From assembly GCA_017417385.1 (NCBI GenBank), contig JAFPZF010000029.1, positions 125,924 through 189,923 of the forward strand: DNA of 64,000 nt, written 5' to 3'. The notes beneath the pieces were generated by a model. The model was given only the letters and a program-made list of their open reading frames with translations. It had not been told where the DNA came from and did not search any database. Source of the stretch: Bacteroidales bacterium. GTDB taxonomy: Bacteria > Bacteroidota > Bacteroidia > Bacteroidales > Marinilabiliaceae. The position numbers and the translations under genes were made by a program. This document shows, one piece after another, positions 17,110 through 26,931 of the stretch; position 1 is the stretch's first letter, and each line of letters begins with the position of its first letter.

Positions 17110-19926
17110 ATGGCGAGGAACAGCAACATCGAGGTGCGAAATGCGCGTGCGAACAACCTCAAAGGCATAGACATAGACATACCGAGAAACAAGCTGATCG
17201 TCGTGACGGGCGTCAGTGGGTCTGGGAAGTCGAGTCTTGCGTTTGACACGCTATATGCGGAGGGACAGCGGCGCTATGTAGAGAGCCTGAACTCGTACGC
17301 ACGACAGTTTCTCGGTAGAAATTCAAAGCCGGACGTAGATAGCATACACGGGATACCGCCGGCGATAGCTATAGAGCAGAAAGTCAACACACGAAATCCG
17401 AGGTCGACCGTCGGGACGTCGACAGAGATATACGACTACCTACGCCTATTGTTTGCGAGGGTAGGGCATACATATTCGCCGATAAGCGGGGCTGAGGTAC
17501 GACATGACAGCGTGACAGACGTAGTCGATTACGTCCTCCGTCAGCCAATCGGGACGAAGGTGATGATACTAAGCGAGATAGCGGAAAGGGGAGACATAGA
17601 GGAGTATGCGGAGAGCCTGAAGGTACAGGGATTTAGCAGGATAGAGGTCGAGGGAAAAGTCCTGAAGCTAAGCAAGGAGGAGATAGCGTCTTGCAAGGGC
17701 AAGAAGGTGAACCTCGTCGTTGACAGAGTCGTCGTCGCTCAGAATGCAGACACGACGACGAGGCTATCAGACTCCGTCGCGACAGCCATGCAGGAAGGGC
17801 ATGGAACGTGCGTCATACGCATCTTGAAGGGCGAGGACGAGTATATAGACAAGAGTTTCAGCGTCCGCTTTGAGGCCGACGGGATGACGTTTGAGGAGCC
17901 GACCGAGATGATGTTCACGTTCAACAGTCCGATGGGGGCATGTCCCGAGTGTGAAGGATTTGGTCGGGTGATAGGGATAGACGAGGACCTCGTCATCCCC
18001 AACAAGCAGCTGTCAGTCTCGGCGGGATGCGTAGCATGCTGGGTCGGGGCGAAGCTGAGCGAGTGGAAGACAGACTTCATATTAAGTTCGGCGCGATATA
18101 ACTTCCCCGTCCACAAGGCGTACGAGGAGTTGACGGATGCGGAGAAGAAGCTCCTCTGGGACGGAGGCAAGGGCGTCAACGGAATCAACGACTTCTTCAG
18201 GTTCGTAGCGTCGAACCAGTATAAGATACAATACAGGATAATCCAGGCTCGATTTAGGGGAAAGACAGTATGCCCAGTATGTCATGGCACACGCCTCCGC
18301 AAAGAGGCGGGTTACGTCAGAGTCGGCGGGAAGAACATCTCGGAGGTCTGCAGCATGCCGATATCAGAGTTGCGGGATTGGCTGAATGCGCTGACCCTAA
18401 ACGAGTATGAGGCGAAGGTAGCGGAGCGCGTGTTGACCGAGATAAAGCAGAGGACAGAGTTCCTGTGTGAGGTCGGTCTCGATTACCTGACGCTAGACAG
18501 AATGTCGGCGACGCTTTCTGGCGGAGAGAGCCAGAGAATCAACTTGGCGACATCCCTTGGCAGCAGCCTTGTCGGGTCGCTATATATACTCGACGAGCCG
18601 AGCATCGGGTTACATTCGGCAGACACCGACAAGCTGATAAACGTCTTGCGGAAGCTGCAGAAGATAGGTAACACCGTCCTTGTCGTCGAGCATGACGAGG
18701 ACATCATACGTTCGGCGGACGACATCATAGACATCGGACCTGAGGCCGGAAGACTTGGCGGGGAGGTAGTGTTCTCGGGCAGTTATACAGACCTGCTGAA
18801 GAAGTCGGACAGCCTGACGGCTAAGTATCTGACGGGGAAGATGGGGATCTCGGTGCCGACGTCGAGGAGAGTCTCGACACAGAGCATAGAGCTGAAAGGC
18901 GTCTCGATAAACAACCTGAAGAATGTCGACGTCCGGATCCCGCTGAACGTCCTGACCGTAGTGACGGGAGTCAGTGGCTCGGGCAAGTCCAGCCTGATAA
19001 CACAGGTCTTGTATCCAGAGCTAAGGGAATCTCTACAGGACGGACTTGTCGGTAGTCGAGTCAAGACATATAAGCATCTATCAGGAGATCTGTCGGCTAT
19101 CAAGGCGGTGGACTTTGTCGATCAGAACCCTATAGGTAAGAGCACGCGGTCGAATCCCGTCACCTATCTCAAGGCGTATGAAGAGATAAGGAAGCTGATG
19201 AGCAATCAGCCGATGGCGAAGCAGAACGGTTATACGGCGGCACATTTCTCATTTAATGCACAGGGTGGGCGGTGTGATGCATGTCAGGGGGACGGGTACA
19301 TCAAGATAGAGATGCAGTTCATGGCCGACGTCATCATGCAGTGTGAGCAGTGTCATGGCAAGCGATTCAAGGACGACATCCTCGAGGTGAAGTATAGGGG
19401 GAAGAACATATACGACATACTCGAGATGACCGTCAATCAGGCGATAGAGTTCTTCTCGGAGAGTGACGGAGCGATAGAGCGGAAGATAGTCCAGAGGCTA
19501 CGTCCGCTGCAGGTTGTCGGCATCGGTTACATAAAGCTTGGTCAGTCGAGCAGCACCTTGTCTGGAGGCGAGAATCAGAGAGTCAAGCTGGCGTCTTACA
19601 TAGCGGAGGAGAACAATCCGCCGACGTTGTTCATCTTTGACGAGCCGACGACGGGGCTACACTTCCATGACATCAGCAAGTTGATAAAAGCCTTTGGGGC
19701 ATTGATAGAGAAGGGGCACTCGATAGTCATCATAGAGCACAACATGGACATCATAAAGAGTGCGGACTGGATAATCGACATGGGACCCAAGGGAGGAAAG
19801 GACGGGGGACAGGTTGTCGCAGTCGGTACGCCGGAGGAGGTTTCGAAGGTCGAAGAGTCTCAGACGGCGAAGTATCTCAGGCAGTATTTGGAGGGAGGGG
19901 ACAAGTATTACGTTCAAAGAGACTGA
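17110..19926 (+). CDS. uvrA: Excinuclease ABC subunit A
   Basis: 938 residues, standard length. Two ABC ATPase halves: Walker A GVSGSGKSS near 32 and again near 620, ABC signatures SGGESQRINLA near 470 and SGGENQRVKLA near 818. Zinc-finger cysteine pairs occur at CPECEGFG (about 278), CPVCHG (about 388), CDACQGDG (about 722) and CEQCHG (about 746). UvrA is the damage-sensing dimer of nucleotide excision repair that loads UvrB. ATA is very frequent among its isoleucine codons. It starts 21 bases after the methyltransferase gene. Confidence 0.98.
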   Translation: MARNSNIEVRNARANNLKGIDIDIPRNKLIVVTGVSGSGKSSLAFDTLYAEGQRRYVESLNSYARQFLGRNSKPDVDSIHGIPPAIAIEQKVNTRNPRSTVGTSTEIYDYLRLLFARVGHTYSPISGAEVRHDSVTDVVDYVLRQPIGTKVMILSEIAERGDIEEYAESLKVQGFSRIEVEGKVLKLSKEEIASCKGKKVNLVVDRVVVAQNADTTTRLSDSVATAMQEGHGTCVIRILKGEDEYIDKSFSVRFEADGMTFEEPTEMMFTFNSPMGACPECEGFGRVIGIDEDLVIPNKQLSVSAGCVACWVGAKLSEWKTDFILSSARYNFPVHKAYEELTDAEKKLLWDGGKGVNGINDFFRFVASNQYKIQYRIIQARFRGKTVCPVCHGTRLRKEAGYVRVGGKNISEVCSMPISELRDWLNALTLNEYEAKVAERVLTEIKQRTEFLCEVGLDYLTLDRMSATLSGGESQRINLATSLGSSLVGSLYILDEPSIGLHSADTDKLINVLRKLQKIGNTVLVVEHDEDIIRSADDIIDIGPEAGRLGGEVVFSGSYTDLLKKSDSLTAKYLTGKMGISVPTSRRVSTQSIELKGVSINNLKNVDVRIPLNVLTVVTGVSGSGKSSLITQVLYPELRESLQDGLVGSRVKTYKHLSGDLSAIKAVDFVDQNPIGKSTRSNPVTYLKAYEEIRKLMSNQPMAKQNGYTAAHFSFNAQGGRCDACQGDGYIKIEMQFMADVIMQCEQCHGKRFKDDILEVKYRGKNIYDILEMTVNQAIEFFSESDGAIERKIVQRLRPLQVVGIGYIKLGQSSSTLSGGENQRVKLASYIAEENNPPTLFIFDEPTTGLHFHDISKLIKAFGALIEKGHSIVIIEHNMDIIKSADWIIDMGPKGGKDGGQVVAVGTPEEVSKVEESQTAKYLRQYLEGGDKYYVQRD

Positions 19927-19978
19927 TAAATAGAACATTTCCAAAGCAAATTCGTAGTAAAACAGAAAAAGAGGAGAC

Positions 19979-20395
19979 ATGGAAAATATCTTTTTTGAGA
20001 AGAGTGATCGGACGCCGAGTGTCACTACCGACTACGAGCGTGGGATATTGGAGGTATGCGGTCGGTCGATGCCAGAGGATGCGATCACATTCTACACCAG
20101 GGTATCACATTGGATAGATGACTTTGCGGACCAGCCGAAGCCGAAGCAGAGGTTGACCGTATCGTTCATGCTAGAGTATTACAATACGAGCAGCAGCAAG
20201 TGCATACTTGACATACTAAAGAGTCTTGGGGACTTGAAGCGGAGAGGTTGGCCGATAGAGGTAAACTGGGTATACATGGAGGAGGAGGACGACATGCAGG
20301 CGAATGGGACAGAGCTTCAAACGATGTTAGATTACCATTTAAACATCGTCCCGTATGACAAGAAGAAGGTGATGAGGCTATCGGAGGAGCAGTAG
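19979..20395 (+). CDS. siaC: SiaC family regulatory phosphoprotein (DUF1987)
   Basis: 138 residues, full length for DUF1987. Conserved stretches include RTPSVTTDYERGILEVCGRSMPE, then FMLEYYNTSSSKCILDILKSL with the Thr-Ser-Ser segment that is phosphorylated in Pseudomonas SiaC, and NWVYMEEEDDM. In Pseudomonas SiaC is the target of the SiaA phosphatase and SiaB kinase and binds the diguanylate cyclase SiaD. No siaA, siaB or siaD is seen here, so partners must be elsewhere or differ. It is the last gene of the rho-uvrA run. A repeat element sits between its stop codon and the next intrinsic terminator. Confidence 0.88.
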   Translation: MENIFFEKSDRTPSVTTDYERGILEVCGRSMPEDAITFYTRVSHWIDDFADQPKPKQRLTVSFMLEYYNTSSSKCILDILKSLGDLKRRGWPIEVNWVYMEEEDDMQANGTELQTMLDYHLNIVPYDKKKVMRLSEEQ

Positions 20396-20422
20396 GAAGG
20401 GTAAAAGGACAAAGAGATAAGA

Positions 20423-21026
20423 GAACTTCTATAAATTGCTTTTTCTGCGTTGTGCTTCGCCTTCATTCCTCACGCTCGGAAATAAGAGCAAGCTCCATTT
20501 CTCTCGCTTAATCGGAATGTTGAACTCAACTTTGAAATCCTCATTTAGCTTTGCTGACCGTTCTCACGTTCGACAATCGGAGCAAGCTCCATTGACTAGA
20601 GTCTTACTTTCTCACGTTAGCTTCGCTGACTTTTCTCACGCTCGGCAGAGTGAACAAGTTCCCTCTGCTCTCGCTTAATCGAAAAGTTCAGCATAACGAG
20701 CAAGCTCGTTCTGCATTCGCTTAATCGAAAGTATGCACTCACTTAATCGAAAGGTTACTTCAGTAAACTCCGGTATTCAAAGTCTCGTGCGCCTTGACTT
20801 TGTCTTCATTCCTCACGCTCGGCAATTTGTGCAAGCACATTGACTGGCGCCTTACTTTCTCACGCTCGGCAATTGGAACAAGTTCCATTGCACTCGCTTA
20901 ATCGAAAGTTTGCTCTCGCTTAATCGGAATGTTGGCTTTGCCTCATGTGCTAACGCTCGGCAATTATAGCAAGCTATATTGCTCTCGCTTAATCGCACAA
21001 GTGAAAAACCTAATTTCTAGAACTCC
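20423..21026 (+). repeat. Modular hairpin repeat element, copy A (about 600 bp)
   Basis: Starts GAACTTCTATAAATTGC and ends AATTTCTAGAACTCC; the two ends are imperfect inverted repeats. The interior holds seven cassettes of the form CTCACGCTCGG-(palindrome)-CTCGCTTAATCG. The palindrome cores are GAGCAAGCTC (three times, in different flanks), GAACAAGTTC (twice), GTGCAAGCAC and TAGCAAGCTA. It also has small GTTAGC-TTC-GCTGAC hairpins and a CTTTGAA...TTCAAAG unit shared with copy B. Short open frames inside are not coding, because the same cassette falls in different frames. It lies between siaC and its terminator, so it is probably transcribed as 3' UTR. Confidence 0.85.
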
Positions 21027-21031
21027 TCATA

Positions 21032-21075
21032 AGAGTGCAGGTAGACGAGATTCGGCTACCTGCACTCTGATTTTT
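21032..21075 (+). terminator. Intrinsic terminator downstream of siaC and repeat A
   Basis: A 13-bp perfect stem (AGAGTGCAGGTAG with CTACCTGCACTCT) followed by GATTTTTG. It begins 6 bases after the end of the repeat element. From 21076 to 21323 I see no gene, only AT-rich spacer. Confidence 0.88.
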
Positions 21076-21323
21076 GTAGAGATATTGATAAGAAGTATAT
21101 GTCATTGATGGTAATACAATTATAAGGAGTAGAAGAAGATTGGTAAGACGTAAAAGGTAGGCGTACGTAGTAGAGACGGAGGAGTAGAGGAATATGTTTT
21201 AAGGGTGATTAACTATAGTTAGTAAAATATTGTTAATATATATAATGTATTATGACTTTTCAGTGGTAACATATTGTGTTTTAGGCTAGTAAATATTTAT
21301 TGTTATTTTTTTCTTAAAAATGC

Positions 21324-21354
21324 TTGGATATTATTTTTGCTTGCAATAATTTTG
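21324..21354 (+). promoter_or_regulatory. Promoter for the lipoprotein / TonB receptor cluster
   Basis: TTG at 21324-21326, a 20-base spacer and TAATTTTG at 21347-21354. A second -7-like TATTTTTG lies at 21332-21339. The 5' UTR would be about 115 bases and can fold (GGAACGAG near 21360 against CTTGTTCC near 21440). Confidence 0.65.
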
Positions 21355-21478
21355 CGCCTCGGAACGAGAAAGATGAAGCAAGATGCTTATGGGTTTTATT
21401 CTTGTATGTAACCTATTCTTGCATTATACTGATTTTAGCTTGTTCCATAATTCATTATTTACTTAATTAATTTGTTTT

Positions 21479-22480
21479 ATGATGAACAAATTGCTAACAG
21501 TATTGATTGCCAATGCGGCATTGGTTCTTGTCTCGTGTAATGAAGACGAGAGGATAGAGCCAAACGTAGGGAACACATCGTGGATGACAGTGAACGGAGT
21601 CCCGGCGTTTAACTCGTATGAAGACATGGTTCGGATAGGCGAGGTGAGGGCGAATGCCAATCCAGCTGAGCGTCGTTGTCATGAGTCATTCTACTCGATG
21701 CAGTCATTCATTGAGGATTTGATGGATGAGACGGAAGACGTTACGAGTTTGCCAGGAAAGTATCCGGGCATCTTTGAGTTTGTAGCAGACAGTTGTGTCC
21801 GTCCAGTAACACCTACGTTCTATTCGTGTATCATGGACACGAGTGGTCTCTTCATGGTTAATGGAGACTTGCACATGATGAAGGGTCACGTGTACGCAGT
21901 TGGTCAGGCGGCGACTAAGGAGTCGTTGACTGATGTCTTGGCTGGCAGGGAGCCAAAGGAGGGATTTGACTATCAGATTGTAGACATTTTCCAGACGAAT
22001 TGGAATAAGGCTTACTCTTGTGGTTCTCAGCTGAGTGCGGACTATAGCAGGACGCACGACAAGTTGGATATCAGTGCGAGGATTTACACGATTTCTTGCA
22101 GTTGCTGTTTGACGATGGAGAAGCAGTATGCTGTTGAGATTTCAACTGCCAATTACTATAGGAAACACAGGAAGTTCAAGTGGAGAGGACATAATACTAC
22201 GACGGAGATTCCAGTCATTGACATTAAGGCGGATGGGTTGAAGCCTGTTTTGATTGACACAGGAGCTGAGTCAGACTTTGAGTATGAGGAGTGTCGAGTC
22301 CATGATAGTGTAGTATTTGCGGCGGAGGGAGTCTACCATACACATACACTTATGATTGGGAAGCCAATTAGGACAAGCCAGGAACCTAAGGCACCCACAT
22401 TTAAGGGAATATACATCAAGGCAACGAGTAGGCATATAGGAGATAATTTTGCAATTATTAATTGCGGGGATTTGGATTAG
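21479..22480 (+). CDS. Lipoprotein of unknown function, paralogue 1
   Basis: 333 residues (a second ATG follows immediately at 21482). A lipoprotein signal ends at Cys20 in LVLVSCNEDE. The mature protein is not a family I recognise. It contains a conserved block FYSMQSFIEDLMDETEDV...FEFVADS, then CIMDTSGLFMVNGDLHMMKGHVYAVG, and a late TSQEPKAP...IKATSRHIGDN, all repeated in the next gene. Cysteines are frequent in the middle (SCSCC near 205). Codon use is less ATA/AGG-biased than the housekeeping genes, and the region is AT-rich. The cluster ends with a TonB receptor and DUF4249, so a surface-exposed role is plausible but unproven. Confidence 0.75.
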   Translation: MMNKLLTVLIANAALVLVSCNEDERIEPNVGNTSWMTVNGVPAFNSYEDMVRIGEVRANANPAERRCHESFYSMQSFIEDLMDETEDVTSLPGKYPGIFEFVADSCVRPVTPTFYSCIMDTSGLFMVNGDLHMMKGHVYAVGQAATKESLTDVLAGREPKEGFDYQIVDIFQTNWNKAYSCGSQLSADYSRTHDKLDISARIYTISCSCCLTMEKQYAVEISTANYYRKHRKFKWRGHNTTTEIPVIDIKADGLKPVLIDTGAESDFEYEECRVHDSVVFAAEGVYHTHTLMIGKPIRTSQEPKAPTFKGIYIKATSRHIGDNFAIINCGDLD

Positions 22481-22490
22481 TCGATGATAA

Positions 22491-22527
22491 AAGATAGAGG
22501 CTTTGTATATAAAGTCTCTATCTTTTT
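22491..22527 (+). terminator. Intrinsic terminator between the two paralogous lipoprotein genes
   Basis: AAGATAGAGGCTTT pairs with AAAGTCTCTATCTT around GTATAT, one G-T pair, followed by TTT. It begins 10 bases after the first stop; partial read-through could still feed the downstream genes. Confidence 0.8.
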
Positions 22528-22550
22528 AATAGTTTTATAGAATTGAAGTT

Positions 22551-23549
22551 ATGAATAGAATAGTATTTATATTATACTTTATGTTCTCATTGATGTTTAC
22601 GATATCATCGTGCAGCAATGAAGAGGAAGATAACTATACGCCATGGAGGTGTCTATCTAATGGAATACCGAAGTATGATACCTATATGGCAATGGAGAGG
22701 GATGGTTTCACATTTGCAAATCAGTCGCGGGAAGAGCGACGGCATGATGAGATGTTTTACTCAATGCAATCGTACATAGAGGATTTGCTCGAGAGTGCGG
22801 AAGATGTCTATCAATTGCCCTTTGAGTATCCGAATATATTTGAGTTTGCAGCGGATAGTGTTGTTCGTCCGATACTTCCTGCAGTCTATGCGTGCATAAT
22901 GGATACGAGTGGATTGTTTTATGTCGGTGCATATCTGCATAAGATGCGGGGACATGTTTATGCAGTAGGTCGCGGAGCTACAAATGAGTCGTTAACACAA
23001 GTATTGGATGGAATAACGCCAAGAGAGGGTAGCAATTATCTAATAGTAGATATATTTCCACAGCAATATGGGAATAAGAGTTGTACAAAACAAAACTATT
23101 TGTATGCCGAATGTATTGATAAAGAGGATCGTTTGACATTAAGTGCTAGGATATATACGTTATCTGCGAAAATTGGTATCGTTACACAACGGCAGAACGT
23201 GATAGAAGTGTCTACATCATGTTTGCGTAAAAGAAGGTTTGGAAATAAATGGAGAGCGCATCATACAAAGACTGAGTTTGCGGAGCTAAAGTATAAGGCC
23301 GTAGGGTTTAAATATGTTGCGGGAACAAATCCGTCTGATTGCGAATTTACGTATGTTGAGTGTTCTGACTCTCTAGGTGAGTATGTCTATCCCGAAGAAA
23401 ATGCGTATCACACAAAAACGATACCGATATGGGAGGTTGTATGTACATCCCAAGAACCCAAGGTCCCATATTTTGACTATTTGAGCATAAAAGCGACGAC
23501 GCGTGCGATTGGCAATAACTATGCAACAATATATTATAGAGGCTATTAG
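22551..23549 (+). CDS. Lipoprotein of unknown function, paralogue 2
   Basis: 332 residues. A lipoprotein signal ends in SSCSNEEE (Cys21). It aligns along its whole length with the preceding gene: FYSMQSYIEDLLESAEDV, FEFAADSVVRP, CIMDTSGLFYVGAYLHKMRGHVYAVG, RIYTLSAK and TSQEPKVP...IKATTRAIGNN. Identity looks to be in the 40-50 percent range by eye. The gene is more AT-rich than its paralogue and uses AAA, ATA and TTT freely, so the duplication is old or one copy was acquired separately. The TonB receptor begins 16 bases after its stop, which suggests cotranscription. Confidence 0.75.
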   Translation: MNRIVFILYFMFSLMFTISSCSNEEEDNYTPWRCLSNGIPKYDTYMAMERDGFTFANQSREERRHDEMFYSMQSYIEDLLESAEDVYQLPFEYPNIFEFAADSVVRPILPAVYACIMDTSGLFYVGAYLHKMRGHVYAVGRGATNESLTQVLDGITPREGSNYLIVDIFPQQYGNKSCTKQNYLYAECIDKEDRLTLSARIYTLSAKIGIVTQRQNVIEVSTSCLRKRRFGNKWRAHHTKTEFAELKYKAVGFKYVAGTNPSDCEFTYVECSDSLGEYVYPEENAYHTKTIPIWEVVCTSQEPKVPYFDYLSIKATTRAIGNNYATIYYRGY

Positions 23550-23565
23550 CAGGTTAAAGAGTAGC

Positions 23566-25938
23566 ATGTTCAGGAAGAAGATGAAGAGAATATTGATATT
23601 ACTTGTCATGTTGTCTTCGCTGGTAGGAGTTCAGGCACAGACGGAGGGTCTGATAAGAGTAGTTGACGAGGAGACGGGCGAGGCGGTGCCGTTTGCCGGG
23701 TGTGTCTTTGGAACAGGCGGCAGTGGAGCGGCGACGGACGCGCAGGGATATGTCAGCATAGAAGGGCGAGGAGAGAGCGTGACGGTAGTCTGCATGGGAT
23801 ATGAGACAAAGACCATATCAGTCTCGTCGATAGAGGGGAAGACGATAAAGCTCCGGAAGAAGGTGCGCGCGATAGGCGAGGTGACAGTGAAGGCAGCAGT
23901 CCCGGAGTACGTACAGAACCAGATGAGCAAGTCGACCATGCCAATAGACATGATAACGAGCTTGCCGGCGATGACGGGAGAGCCGGACATCATGCGGGCG
24001 TTGACGTTGCTGCCAGGCGTGACTCAGGCGCGGGACGGTTATTCTGACATAGTCGTCAGGGGAGCGGACAGAGGGCAGAGCCTAATATTGCTTGACGGGA
24101 TAAGAGTGTACAACTACAACCATTTTGGGGGCTTGATATCGTTTGTCAACACAGACGTCGTTAAGCAGGTCGACATATACAAGGCGGACTTTCCGGCACG
24201 TTTTGGCGGGATGACATCGGCGGTCGTAGAGGTCGTCGGGAAGGATGGAGACGCGTCGAGGCATCATCTGAAGGCGAGCATAGGCGTCACGTCGTCGTCT
24301 TTGTTTGCTGAGGGGCCAATAGGGGACAAGCTGACGTACGTCGTAGCCGGGAGGGGAAACTACACCGGTCTCTTTACAATCCTGACGAAGCGTCGGTATG
24401 ACCCATCGGTCTTCGACAGCAACTCGAACAGTTCGTCTATAGGCACGGAGGGGTATTACAACACGACATTCTGGGACGTGAATGCGAGGCTGAGATATAA
24501 GATAAGCGACGGGGCGTCATTGTCATTGACATTGTTCTCGGGGACCGACCTGAGCATAACAGACGAGACCGATATGTATTCAAACTTCAGGAGGCGGACG
24601 ATATACGAGACTCACGACGTAAGTCGAGGAGTCGCGATGACATTGACGAACGTCATCGGGAAGGCCGTCTGGCGCAATACCGTAAGTCTCTCGCACTACA
24701 AGACCAATGAGGATTACGATAGGAGGGCGAAGGAGAAGCTGGTAGATACAGAGTCTAAGGAGGTCGAGAAGGTACATTCGGACATAAAGGACGTGGACGT
24801 GACGAGCAATGTATCCTTTCACCTGACGCGCAACAGCCTGATGGCGGGAGTCGAGATAGTGAGGTCGGCATCGAGGCCAGCGAGTACGGAGTATAGTTAC
24901 GAAGAGTATTTGAAGCGGCAAGGGGAGACGCCCATACTGATGGGGCGGACGGACACTACGGCCGGGAAGGGGTATATAAAGTCAGCGGAGATGGCCATAT
25001 ACGTCAACAATGACTGGCACATAACAGACAGGGACGTGCTGAGCGTCGGACTGAGAGGGGTGCACTACACGGCGGAGAAGGCCAATCATAACAGTCTGGA
25101 GCCGAGGGTAGGGTATAAGCATCTTGTCGGCGGGAGGTCGTCGGTGAAGGCGAGCTATGCCATGATGCGTCAGTTCACACATTCCATCGTCAACTGCAAT
25201 GATGGTTACGAGAGCGAGATCAGGCTTGCGGCGTCGGACAGGCTAGCGCCGCAGGAGAGCCAGCAGGTGGCAGTCGGGTATTACTTTGCGGACGACAGCA
25301 GGCATCTGAACGTCTCGGCGGAGCTGTATTACAAGAAGTTGAGCAGTCTGCTCGACTACACGGCATGTGGAGACGAAGCGCGGAGGAACGTAGTTAAGTT
25401 CGAGGAGGGGATAGTCACGGGCGGAAAAGGCAGGGCCTACGGAATAGAGATGCAGGTCAATAAAGACTTCCGGAGAGTGAGTTGCGGAGTGAACTACACA
25501 TTGTCGAGGACGGAGAGAAGTTTTGAGCAGATAGAGGGCGGTCGGTGGTTCAAGGGGAACTATGACAGGACGCATGACGTCTCGGCGCATGCGTCGGTGG
25601 ACTTCCTGGAGCACTGGCGGGTATCGTCAGTCTTCACGATGCAGACGGGAGTCCCGTGTAACGTCCCGATAGCCATGCACCAGACGTCGCCAATGGCGTT
25701 CAGATATTACATATACGGACCGAGGAACGAGCAGCGGTTGCCACTATATCATAAGATGGACATGAGCATCAGGAGGAGCCACATGGCGAAGAGAGGGCTG
25801 CGTCACGAGTGGGTGTTCGGGGTGTCCAACCTTTACTGTCATGCGAATGCGATGCGGGTGTATTATGACTGGGGCGAGCTAAAGCAGTCGTCGAGGATAT
25901 TTGTGATGCCGTCGTTGAACTACATAATAAAGATATAA
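23566..25938 (+). CDS. TonB-dependent receptor with N-terminal carboxypeptidase-like domain
   Basis: 790 residues from the ATG at 23566; another ATG at 23581 also fits. Earlier in-frame codons overlap the upstream gene and precede no signal. A signal peptide ends VGVQAQ. Residues about 28-110 are a CarboxypepD_reg-like beta-sandwich (VVDEETGEAVPFAG). A plug follows (MRALTLLPGVTQARDGYSDIVVRGADRGQSLILLDGIRVYN), then a 22-strand-type barrel. It imports an unknown ligand across the outer membrane with TonB-ExbBD energy. The DUF4249 lipoprotein gene 3 bases downstream is the usual partner of this receptor class, distinct from SusCD. It is the third of four linked genes. Confidence 0.92.
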   Translation: MFRKKMKRILILLVMLSSLVGVQAQTEGLIRVVDEETGEAVPFAGCVFGTGGSGAATDAQGYVSIEGRGESVTVVCMGYETKTISVSSIEGKTIKLRKKVRAIGEVTVKAAVPEYVQNQMSKSTMPIDMITSLPAMTGEPDIMRALTLLPGVTQARDGYSDIVVRGADRGQSLILLDGIRVYNYNHFGGLISFVNTDVVKQVDIYKADFPARFGGMTSAVVEVVGKDGDASRHHLKASIGVTSSSLFAEGPIGDKLTYVVAGRGNYTGLFTILTKRRYDPSVFDSNSNSSSIGTEGYYNTTFWDVNARLRYKISDGASLSLTLFSGTDLSITDETDMYSNFRRRTIYETHDVSRGVAMTLTNVIGKAVWRNTVSLSHYKTNEDYDRRAKEKLVDTESKEVEKVHSDIKDVDVTSNVSFHLTRNSLMAGVEIVRSASRPASTEYSYEEYLKRQGETPILMGRTDTTAGKGYIKSAEMAIYVNNDWHITDRDVLSVGLRGVHYTAEKANHNSLEPRVGYKHLVGGRSSVKASYAMMRQFTHSIVNCNDGYESEIRLAASDRLAPQESQQVAVGYYFADDSRHLNVSAELYYKKLSSLLDYTACGDEARRNVVKFEEGIVTGGKGRAYGIEMQVNKDFRRVSCGVNYTLSRTERSFEQIEGGRWFKGNYDRTHDVSAHASVDFLEHWRVSSVFTMQTGVPCNVPIAMHQTSPMAFRYYIYGPRNEQRLPLYHKMDMSIRRSHMAKRGLRHEWVFGVSNLYCHANAMRVYYDWGELKQSSRIFVMPSLNYIIKI

Positions 25939-25941
25939 AAA

Positions 25942-26874
25942 ATGGAGAGGATAGTCACAACAGTCGTAGTGTCGTTGCTGCTTGCCGGTTGTTTCCCGGC
26001 GGAGGAGCTATATTATGACTCGTACGAGAAGAAGATAGATGGCTCGTATTACTATGAGGAGCCGAAACTAGACGTATATGCCATCCTGAGCAACGATGAG
26101 GGGCTACGGGGGACAGTTCAGGTCACGGAGCGTCCGGACGAGAGGGAGCATGGCGAGTTGCTGAAGGACCTGTCGGTACGGTTGCTACGAGACGGGGAAG
26201 AGATAGAGTGTGACAGCATCGTCGAGCATTCACGGAATCCATACGACAGGTCGATGCATGCGAGTGCGAGCTACGTAGAGTTCTATGTCGGGGCTGAGGC
26301 AGTCCGATATGACGAGGGTGCGAAGTATGAGGTCGAGGTGAGCAGTCCGAAATATGGGACAGCCAAGAGCCAGCCGATAGAGATGGCGAGGCCGTTTGTC
26401 GTCGGCAAGTATCACTCGTTGATGGATGTAAAAGACTCCAAAGGGTCGGAGTTCTGGCAGTTTTACCTAACAGTCGATAATCCCGAGGGGGACACGTATT
26501 ATACCAGTGAGTTCAGGCAGTATTCAGGAGGGGAGAGGTATTACGAAGAGCATGAGAAGCATGACATGGGGGCGAGAGTCTTCAGGTCGCTGAGTGCGGA
26601 CAAGCTCACGAAGAAAGGGCCGGTGACGTTTGACGGAGGAGTGTATCTGACAGCGAGGATAGATTCCGTCGTGATGGTGATCGTCAAGTATTCGAAGTCG
26701 GCGACACAGTTCTGTGTGGACCTGGAGATGAATTTCGACACCTATAACGACGCGTATTCAGAGACGCCGCATCGAGTCGGGACGAACATGGTCGGTGGAT
26801 ATGGATTTTGCGGCAGCTGCTATGCAGTCACGAAGACGATAAGGAAGGGTGAGGATTATATGGTGGAGGAGTAG
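25942..26874 (+). CDS. DUF4249 family lipoprotein
   Basis: 310 residues, family length. A lipoprotein signal ends at Cys17 in LLLAGCFPAEE. The YYYEEPKLDVYAILSNDEGLRGTVQVTE opening, a beta-rich middle (SVRLLRDGEEIECDSI, YEVEVSSPKYGTAKS) and the WQFYLTVDNPEGDTYYTSEF segment are typical of DUF4249. These proteins accompany TonB-dependent receptors, presumably as surface-exposed ligand-binding or accessory lipoproteins. It starts 3 bases after the receptor stop and is followed by an intrinsic terminator, closing the cluster. Confidence 0.85.
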   Translation: MERIVTTVVVSLLLAGCFPAEELYYDSYEKKIDGSYYYEEPKLDVYAILSNDEGLRGTVQVTERPDEREHGELLKDLSVRLLRDGEEIECDSIVEHSRNPYDRSMHASASYVEFYVGAEAVRYDEGAKYEVEVSSPKYGTAKSQPIEMARPFVVGKYHSLMDVKDSKGSEFWQFYLTVDNPEGDTYYTSEFRQYSGGERYYEEHEKHDMGARVFRSLSADKLTKKGPVTFDGGVYLTARIDSVVMVIVKYSKSATQFCVDLEMNFDTYNDAYSETPHRVGTNMVGGYGFCGSCYAVTKTIRKGEDYMVEE

Positions 26875-26896
26875 AAGACAATAGAGACATGCGACG

Positions 26897-26931
26897 AAGA
26901 TAGCGTTGGGGAATCCAAGGCTATCTTTTTT
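26897..26931 (+). terminator. Intrinsic terminator after the DUF4249 gene
   Basis: AAGATAGC pairs with GCTATCTT, extended by GTTGG/CCAAG with one mismatch, followed by TTTT. Confidence 0.8.

Noticed and set aside
20436..20678. 80-codon open frame within repeat element A
   Set aside because: Made of the repeat cassettes; not conserved in frame among copies.
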